Of a DNA stretch of 64,000 nucleotides, positions 58,486 to 64,000 are shown one piece after another (positions within the stretch are counted from its first letter, which is position 1; the number at the start of each line of letters is the position of its first letter). The position numbers and the translations under genes are program-made. The notes under the pieces were generated by a model. The model searched no databases, had not been told where the DNA came from, and saw only the letters and a list, made by a program, of their open reading frames with translations. The stretch is from Ardenticatenales bacterium (GTDB lineage: Bacteria; Chloroflexota; Anaerolineae; Promineifilales; Promineifilaceae): positions 186,001 to 250,000 of the forward strand of contig JACKBL010000007.1 in NCBI GenBank assembly GCA_020634515.1. Direction: 5' to 3'.

Positions 58486-60792
58486 TCAGGGGGCGCTTGC
58501 CGGCAAGACAATGGTCATCGTACACCCGCGCTCCTTATCATTATCCATCTCAACACGCCCTTTGTGCAAGTCGATAATGCCTTTCACCACCGTCAAGGCT
58601 GGGCCGTAGAGTGGCACGGTGACGATGCCGTCATCATTGTTGGCAAACAAAGCCCGTAACCGGTCTGCTTCTGGCGGGGAAAACACCAGGGCGGGGATAC
58701 GCATGGAGATGTGTACTTCCGTTTTGTGGGCCCGGATAGCGAAATACATCTCCTTTCCGCCGACTTGCCGGCACGCTTCGCAACCGCTGTACACGAACTG
58801 CTCCAGCCCGTTTCCCAATGCTTCGCTGTCACCGAAGATTGCCGGCAATTGTGACGCTATCTCTACGAAAAAATGAATTCGCGCGTTTTCAGGAAGGCTG
58901 TGATAGGTATCGACAATGAGGTGAAACAGCGCCCCAATGCCCTCCAGCGGACCGGCGCGGTACTCAAAGGCACTGGAGGCCTCGCCCGTTTTGATTTCTA
59001 CCAGCGTGATGAAATTCTCCACCAGCCGGGTCAGGTGTTGGCTGGCGGATTGCAGCCCTTGCAGCGAGGCTTTAAGCGTGAAATCTGAATTGGCGTTTTG
59101 CAGATTCTCCGTCAACTGCCGCGAATAGACGTTGACCTGATCCAGTGGCAGGCGCAAATCAGGTTGCAGGAGGTTAAGAATACTGCGCTTGAAAGCAATG
59201 AAGTTTTGCGTGAGAACGTCCTGCACCTGAAAATACCGATTGAGCTGTGTCGTCACCAGTGTCAGCAGGTCATTCGTATTGTACGGTTTAGGGATGTACT
59301 CTTCCGCACCGATGCTGCGCCCGTGCTGTATGTCTTGTTTGTCGCCGCGAGCAGTGAGGAAAATGAAGGGGATTTCCACCCAGTCGGGGTTGGCCCGCAC
59401 GTGTTCCAAAAGCTGGAAGCCGTCCATTTTGGGCATCATGACATCAGAGATGATCAATTGAGGCGTGTTGCGGGCGAGGACGTCCAGCGCGTGTTGTCCG
59501 TTGGTGGCCGTGAGGACGTTGAATTGGTAAGGACCGTTGTAAAAGAACTCCAGCAGGTCGCGCAGACCTTGCAGCAGGTAGTAATCATCCTCGACGATGA
59601 GGATAGTAACCTGGGCGCGGGCCGGGGGAGAGAGGTGTGTTATGCCGGGTTGGTTGTTCTGGTGGGTGGGGAGGATGACGGTGAAGGTTGTGCCGGCATT
59701 TTCCGTGCTTTCCACCTCCACCCGCCCCCCGTGCATCTCCACCACCCCTTTAACAATAGCCAGCCCCACGCCCGTTCCCTGCTGCTCCAACATCTGCCGG
59801 TTGTATTGGTAGAACAGGTCAAAAACCTTAGTATGCACATGGCCGGGCAACCCAATGCCGTTGTCGCTCACCGAAAACCTGACCTGATCATCCGTAGCCC
59901 TTGCCGTCAGGGTCACGGACCTGTCCGGGCGCTGGCTGTAGGCGGTGAAGCGCACAGCGTTGTCGATCAGGCGGTTGAACACATCGAACAGGTCTTCCGG
60001 CACACCCCATACGGGAGGTAGGTTGTGCGGCAGGTCATAATAGAGCGTAACCTGCCGCCCGCGCGCGTTGCCCTCATGGACAATGCCGGCATTCCTCAAC
60101 TGTTCCTCCGCATTCCTCACGGGGCCGGCCCGCTCTTGAAATAGGCTGGCAGCCTCCCCCGTGCGCAGTTCAATAATCGCAATCAGATCGTCTACCAGAC
60201 GAATCAGGCGCTGGCAGCCCTCCTGAATCCCCTGTAAATACGCCTGCAACGCCTCCGTACTTTCCCACCGGTTCACCCCCTCCGCCAGCAACTCATTATA
60301 CGCCGTCACATAAGTCAGGGGCGTGCGAAATTCATGATTCAGCACCAACAAAATGCTATCCTTCAATTCCGCCAGGTTTTTCTCCCGCGCCTGTCGCAGT
60401 TGAAATGTGCGCGCAAGCTGACTCTTCACCAACGAAAGCAAATCCGCCGCCTCGAATGGCTTGGAAATGTACAGTTCCGCCCCCAGCGTGCGCCCGCGCA
60501 GAATATCTTGCTTGTCCCCCTTGGCCGTGAGGAAGATGAGAGGGATATGCAGCCACTCTGGATGCTGTCGCACACGCACGAGAAACTCCAACCCATTCAT
60601 CAACGGCATCATAATGTCCGAAATAATCAGGTCCGGCGCGTGGGTGGACATTTGCTCCAACCCCTCCAGGCCGTTGGTAGCCCGGATAACCTCCACGTTA
60701 TACCCAAACTCTGCCAACTCTAACAGATCCGCCGTCCCTTCTAGAAGGTACAAGTCGTCTTCGATTAACAGGATTCTTGCGGAAACAACCAT
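58486..60792 (-). CDS. Tandem receiver-histidine kinase protein (REC-HK-REC-pseudo-HK)
   Basis: 768 residues in two homologous halves. First half: receiver with LIISDIMMPLMNG (Asp), HisKA with LNHEFRTPL, HATPase with NRLIDNAVRF, DNGIGLPG and GTGVGLAIVKG. Second half: receiver with LIISDVMMPKMDG, a HisKA-like region reading LLQPDLRLPL where the phospho-His is lost, and a HATPase-like region lacking the N and G1 boxes but keeping ALTVVKGIIDLHKGRVE. No membrane segment. It looks like an internal duplication in which the second kinase became a pseudokinase. Confidence 0.88.
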   Translation of the reverse strand: MVVSARILLIEDDLYLLEGTADLLELAEFGYNVEVIRATNGLEGLEQMSTHAPDLIISDIMMPLMNGLEFLVRVRQHPEWLHIPLIFLTAKGDKQDILRGRTLGAELYISKPFEAADLLSLVKSQLARTFQLRQAREKNLAELKDSILLVLNHEFRTPLTYVTAYNELLAEGVNRWESTEALQAYLQGIQEGCQRLIRLVDDLIAIIELRTGEAASLFQERAGPVRNAEEQLRNAGIVHEGNARGRQVTLYYDLPHNLPPVWGVPEDLFDVFNRLIDNAVRFTAYSQRPDRSVTLTARATDDQVRFSVSDNGIGLPGHVHTKVFDLFYQYNRQMLEQQGTGVGLAIVKGVVEMHGGRVEVESTENAGTTFTVILPTHQNNQPGITHLSPPARAQVTILIVEDDYYLLQGLRDLLEFFYNGPYQFNVLTATNGQHALDVLARNTPQLIISDVMMPKMDGFQLLEHVRANPDWVEIPFIFLTARGDKQDIQHGRSIGAEEYIPKPYNTNDLLTLVTTQLNRYFQVQDVLTQNFIAFKRSILNLLQPDLRLPLDQVNVYSRQLTENLQNANSDFTLKASLQGLQSASQHLTRLVENFITLVEIKTGEASSAFEYRAGPLEGIGALFHLIVDTYHSLPENARIHFFVEIASQLPAIFGDSEALGNGLEQFVYSGCEACRQVGGKEMYFAIRAHKTEVHISMRIPALVFSPPEADRLRALFANNDDGIVTVPLYGPALTVVKGIIDLHKGRVEMDNDKERGCTMTIVLPASAP

Positions 60793-60835
60793 AATCTATC
60801 GCCAGGATCGTGCAAAGGGGCGCATATCTCCGGGT

Positions 60836-61005
60836 CTGGAGATTGGACCAATCTCACGCGCTCAATGGCCATTTTCACCAGAGAAAATTGGTCCAATCTG
60901 GCTTAGCAGTTACTTCATAAAAAGGATGCGGAAAGTCATCGTCAGGTTGCGGGATCGAAAAGGAAACCGTTGCGTTGTCCTCCGCAAGTTCCGCTCCTCA
61001 ATCAT
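60836..61005. repeat. Family A element followed by a partial family C element
   Basis: GGAGATTGGACCAATCTCACG, GCGCTCAATGGCC, CAGAGAAAATTGGTCCAATC and TTAGCAGTTAC, then ATCGTCAGGTTGCGGGATCG and AACCGTTGCGTTG. The remaining part of 60793-61253 has no gene apart from the hairpin at 61185. Confidence 0.65.
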
Positions 61006-61184
61006 TCACGCAAACGCTTGCCGTCGTCAGAACAAGCGGCATTATAGCATAATCATGCCAAAATTATTCGGACCCGACGTTGTTTAATGCCCCGTGCCGG
61101 CATCATCCCCTGGCCTTCCTATGCGCCGCACTCCCCCGCGCGGCAATCAGTCAAACATGATCTACATCCAGCCGAACGAACAAG

Positions 61185-61218
61185 TCGTGCGACGTACCGG
61201 AATTGGCACGTCGCACGA
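61185..61218. terminator. Hairpin downstream of the LPxTG protein gene
   Basis: TCGTGCGACGT / ACGTCGCACGA, a perfect 11-bp stem with a 12-base loop, about 35 bases past the stop of the minus-strand gene at 61254. No strong T-run. Confidence 0.5.
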
Positions 61219-61253
61219 ATCTCTTGCCGCGTTCTGCGAGTGGGCATTCATTG

Positions 61254-61904
61254 CTACAGGCTTGTACGCAAACGGCGGGCCAACGCCAGCACAAAGATGG
61301 ACACAAAAGCCAGGCCGATGGCGCTCCACACGCCGATTCCCGTTGTGGGTAGCGTGCCCGTGCCCGCCGTGGTCCCGGTGATGGGTGTGGGCGTGACCAC
61401 CACGCCACCGCCGGCAGTGCCGCCGCTCGCGGTGCCACCGCCAACGGAATTGTCGCCGGCGCTGCCCGTGTCGCTGCCGGTTCCCGTGCCGTTGCCGGCA
61501 GTGACCGTGCCGGAGAAATCCGGCGTGGGGGTGGCGAACAGATCAACCACCACGACGGGCGTCTCCGTCGGCTCAGGTGTGTTCGTGGCCGTCGGTTGCG
61601 GCGTGTCGGTCGGACGTGGCGTCTGCGTCGGGCGCGGCGTTTGCGTCGGACGCGCCGCTTCCGTAGCCCGCGCCTCTATGGTCAGCGTGACAAAGGCGTT
61701 CTGCGTGGAAATGGCCTCGTTGGTGGCTTCAATAGCCACGCGGGTGGCATCTAGCGTATTCCGGTTGCGCGACGCATAAACGGCCGTGCAGGCGATGGCC
61801 AACAGCAAGATGATAACCAGCCCGGCGACAGCATAGAGGAAAGGCCTGTTGGAGGATCCCCCTTCTTCTTCTACCAGAAATTCATCAGAAAAATCATCAG
61901 ACAT
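61254..61904 (-). CDS. Surface protein with LPxTG-type sorting signal
   Basis: 216 residues. A cytoplasmic acidic N-terminus (SDDFSDEFLVEEEGG), one transmembrane segment (FLYAVAGLVIILLLAIACTA), a Thr/Pro-rich stalk (TQTPRPTQTPRPT), a Gly/Thr-rich region, and at the C-terminus LPTTG followed by a hydrophobic helix (VWSAIGLAFVSIFVLAL) and ARRLRTSL. The end has the three parts of a sortase substrate. No sortase gene lies in the window. Function unknown. Confidence 0.75.
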   Translation of the reverse strand: MSDDFSDEFLVEEEGGSSNRPFLYAVAGLVIILLLAIACTAVYASRNRNTLDATRVAIEATNEAISTQNAFVTLTIEARATEAARPTQTPRPTQTPRPTDTPQPTATNTPEPTETPVVVVDLFATPTPDFSGTVTAGNGTGTGSDTGSAGDNSVGGGTASGGTAGGGVVVTPTPITGTTAGTGTLPTTGIGVWSAIGLAFVSIFVLALARRLRTSL

Positions 61905-62100
61905 CTTCGCTCTCCTTTCGAAAATAGGACGCGGAAAAACGTGGACAAAACATAAATCCGCGAAATCCTGATTGTTTTCATCCAGCGTAGTACGCCCCGC
62001 TCATGGGGAACTCCTTGAAAGTAGGGCACGGATGACCGTGGAAGACGCGGATCATACAAGAATCCTTGTTATTTACGAAATCCGCGATGCTGTTTTCATT

Positions 62101-62200
62101 GCTAAGTAACCGCCCAAAAATAACTGCGCACTTTTTACGGACGGTTACTGACAAGCTGTCCGCACATTTCCGCTAATTTAATTGCGGACAGCCACTAAGG
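62101..62200. repeat. Family B inverted-repeat element
   Basis: TTTTTACGGACGGTTACTGAC, AAGCTGTCCGCACATTTCCGC and TAATTTAATTGCGGACAGCC, in the same orientation as the copy at 1343. Confidence 0.7.
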
Positions 62201-62202
62201 GT

Positions 62203-62300
62203 TCGCCCAAAATCAACTTTGGACTATCCATCAAATGAGAACCCTTCCCGCGCATCCGTCCATTCCCGAGCGAAGCCTTTATTAACGGATGCACCCTTAG
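62203..62300. repeat. Family F element, inverted relative to 54296
   Basis: AATCAACTTTGGAC, GCGCATCCGTCCATT, CCGAGCGAAGCC and TTATTAACGGATGC, the reverse complement of the copy at 54.3 kb in layout. A degenerate heptamer stretch (62320-62365) and a family E fragment (62378) follow; no gene in 61905-62495. Confidence 0.6.
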
Positions 62301-62495
62301 CAGGGGCGGGCATCGTCGCCAGTTGGTGGTTTTCGATTGTTTGTTGACGGTTGGTAACTGCTCACCCTCTCGTGGGCTGAGCTTGTCGAAGCCCGTGTCC
62401 GCCCTGCGCTCAAGCAACGGACTGTAGGCTCAGGCAACGGGCCAAGTAGTGACGACCGGTGCTTGTTTCGTGTCGCGCCCCGGGGTGCGGGGAAA

Positions 62496-63566
62496 CTAGC
62501 CGCATATCAGGTCCAGATTGGTGTGGGGGACAAAGATGACTTGCCCATCGGGCAGGCGTACGTCCGCTCCGGGCACGCGCGCGCCTAGATCGGTCACGCG
62601 CGTGTGCAAATAGATGTTTTCTACCTCGCCCACCTGCCCCTGAAAAGGCGGGCGCAAAATGCGTACTTTCTGCCCCACGTCGATTGTTTCTCCAATACCC
62701 GTGTTTTTATTGGATATGTTGGCGGTGGGCAAGGGAATGATTATTTCGGGGCGGCTGTGGTGGCGGGTGGGTTGCCGGCAAAACAGCGCGGACACACGTT
62801 CGGTGGATTGTTGCAGCAGGTCGAAGATGGGAGCCGCCATAGGATAGCGGCCAATACCGTCCGTGACCAGAATGGGGAACGAATAGGTGTGTGCTTGCCG
62901 GCATAATGCTGCCGGCATACTCCCCACAATCACCCCACGCCCGCCATTATCTTCCAATTGCCGCAGTACCTCCACATTGTCCACATGCCCCGCCACCAGC
63001 ACCAAGCCACGCGCATCCGCACCCACATGCTGCATCGTCAATGGTGCTTCCGGCGTGTCCACGGCCATATGAATCTTGCCCGTACCGTCTTTGCCCGAAT
63101 CCCAAACGGCCTGGATTAAGGACCCCTGCGTCTCCAGCAGCACGCCCTGATTGGGGAATACCTGGGCCACTTCCCCCGCCATCAGGGCGCGAAGTTCAAA
63201 CAGAAGGGTGCGCTTCTGCAAAATGAGCCGCCCGTTGTTCACCTGGTAGAGGATGCCGTCCACGGGGGACTTGACGACTTTGGCGCTGCCCAGGCTGCCT
63301 TTTTTCCGCAGCAAGGGGGTCCCTTGTTCAACAACATCTCCCGGCTGAACCAGCAAGTATTGGCCCACTTCCGCGGGCGGAACCCCCAGGACTTTGCTGC
63401 CGTAGATGAGCGTAAAACTTGCCTGACGGGGGGTACGGGCGATCACTTGAACGGGGGTGACCTCCTGACCGCGGCGAACGGTGACCTCGCCGGGCGTAGG
63501 CAGCAGCCGCTCGCGCAGAATGGTGGTGAGGAGTTTGACGTGGGTAATGCCGGCATAAAACAACAT
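62496..63566 (-). CDS. Conserved protein of unknown function paired with the glmL-like gene
   Basis: About 356 residues. An N-terminal region (LKLLTT-like VKLLTTILRERLLPTPGEVTV) leads to a beta-rich barrel/hybrid segment (VQPGDVVEQGTPLLRKKG, SPVDGILYQVNNGRLIL), a Rossmann-like middle (ARGLVLVAGHVDN, GGRGVIVGSMPA) and a C-terminal KOW-like strand set (GQKVRILRPPFQGQVGEV). I start at ATG 63566; a TTG at 63587 is possible. It follows the upstream gene by tens of bases, so the two are likely one operon. Confidence 0.65.
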   Translation of the reverse strand: MLFYAGITHVKLLTTILRERLLPTPGEVTVRRGQEVTPVQVIARTPRQASFTLIYGSKVLGVPPAEVGQYLLVQPGDVVEQGTPLLRKKGSLGSAKVVKSPVDGILYQVNNGRLILQKRTLLFELRALMAGEVAQVFPNQGVLLETQGSLIQAVWDSGKDGTGKIHMAVDTPEAPLTMQHVGADARGLVLVAGHVDNVEVLRQLEDNGGRGVIVGSMPAALCRQAHTYSFPILVTDGIGRYPMAAPIFDLLQQSTERVSALFCRQPTRHHSRPEIIIPLPTANISNKNTGIGETIDVGQKVRILRPPFQGQVGEVENIYLHTRVTDLGARVPGADVRLPDGQVIFVPHTNLDLICG

Positions 63567-63596
63567 ATTCAATAATCCGCGACGCAATCAGGCCGC

Positions 63597-64000
63597 CTAT
63601 CCTCCCATGTCCCATAACCATTGGCGCAGCCGCTCGGCGCGCGCCATTGTCTCCGTCGGCAGCGTCAGCGGACGCCCTCTGGCATCCACAATCACTCCCA
63701 CCAGACCGCCCTGCACCGTCACGCTGTGCCCAACGCCCGGTCCATAGCCAATGTCAAACTGGCGCGACGCCAGCTTAAGCGTCAGCCGGGCCGTCTGGCC
63801 TAATGGCAGAGGCAGCACTTCCAGCGCGCCAAATGCCACTTCAACCTCCAGTGCGCCCTGCCCTTCCGCTTCCATGCGCAGTTCCAGCGCCTTCTGCCCC
63901 GGTTGTCCGCGCCCGGCCAGGGCAATCACCCAGCCCAGGTCTACCAGCACGCCCCCTTCCAGCGCCTGCACGGCCACCAGGGGTTTGTGTGGGGCCAGGA
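63597..64000 (-). CDS. Glutamate-mutase-L-like protein, C-terminal part (5' end outside window)
   Basis: The visible 133 codons begin LAPHKPLVAVQALEGG and include LVDLGWVIALAGRGQPGQKA, FDIGYGPGVGHSVTVQGG and VGVIVDARGRPLTLP before WLWDMGG-stop. This is the tail that follows the ASKHA-ATPase domain in GlmL/MutL proteins, reactivators linked to adenosylcobalamin-dependent mutases but common in Chloroflexota beside the unnamed partner gene. The identification is from motif memory and partial sequence. Confidence 0.6.
   Translation of the reverse strand, partial: LAPHKPLVAVQALEGGVLVDLGWVIALAGRGQPGQKALELRMEAEGQGALEVEVAFGALEVLPLPLGQTARLTLKLASRQFDIGYGPGVGHSVTVQGGLVGVIVDARGRPLTLPTETMARAERLRQWLWDMGG

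Noticed and set aside
61087..61779. 230-codon plus-strand frame over the LPxTG gene
   Set aside because: Antisense to the Thr/Pro-rich stalk; composition-driven Val/Pro repeats only.
1..64000. tRNA, rRNA and riboswitch genes
   Set aside because: I looked for T-loop motifs, rRNA-like conserved blocks and known riboswitch cores and saw none; a covariance-model search would be needed to exclude them fully.

Overview
The window is high-GC chromosomal DNA that reads like a member of the Chloroflexota (Anaerolineae/Ardenticatenia-like). That placement is inference from gene style: Pro/Thr-rich lipoprotein linkers, a glutamate-mutase-L-type gene with its unnamed partner, a BCD/PucC-type transporter, a zinc-ribbon/L7-L12-like/propeller protein and many small dispersed repeats. 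No rRNA, tRNA or CRISPR array was found.

Layout. 0-9.4 kb, almost all minus strand: ftsY (3' end cut by the window), xseB, xseA, two paralogous secreted TIM-barrel proteins flanking a cytochrome c lipoprotein, an M24 peptidase, a biotin-carrier protein and a GAF-SpoIIE phosphatase. 9.6-15.2 kb: a molybdenum-cofactor block (MoeA fused to a periplasmic-binding-like domain, a thioesterase, a membrane-anchored sulfite-oxidase-like enzyme, a second MoeA). 15.5-23.8 kb: a large secreted amidase, a polyprenyl synthase, guaA, a membrane protein and znuB. 34.5-36.9 kb: znuC, znuA and zur. 37-45.2 kb: dinB, an acyl-CoA dehydrogenase-like protein, the BCD transporter, a DUF2332 protein, a thiolase and a class II aldolase. 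45.8-51.5 kb: proB, the zinc-ribbon/propeller protein, proA, a small HD hydrolase and a J-domain protein. 52-58 kb: envelope-stress proteins (PspC, two PspA) around a glycosyltransferase and two Wzz-like proteins. 58.5-64 kb: a double receiver-kinase, an LPxTG protein, and the glmL pair.

The zinc-uptake operon zur-znuA-znuC-znuB appears to be split by about 10.8 kb (23.8-34.5 kb). The left part of this segment holds decayed remnants of a type III CRISPR-Cas operon (RAMP protein, Cas6, Csx15) cut by a transposase fragment. The rest is AT-richer: secreted proteins, a translationally coupled response regulator, kinase and TIM-barrel operon, an IS630-like tail, a Hint-colicin-D-like toxin with its immunity gene, and a TumA/TumE toxin-antitoxin pair.

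The most unusual signal is not a gene. The palindrome TGCCGGCA occurs at least 70 times (about 2 expected), is nearly absent from the AT-richer island, and at many sites marks an abrupt switch from G-rich to C-rich sequence on the same strand. Other unexplained structures are an 89-bp tandem array upstream of the aldolase, in which each copy carries a ribosome-binding site and a 30-codon ORF overlapping the next by ATGA; a heptamer array that forms the ribosome-binding region of proB; similar heptamer arrays near other gene starts; and several families of inverted-repeat intergenic elements that nest in one another.
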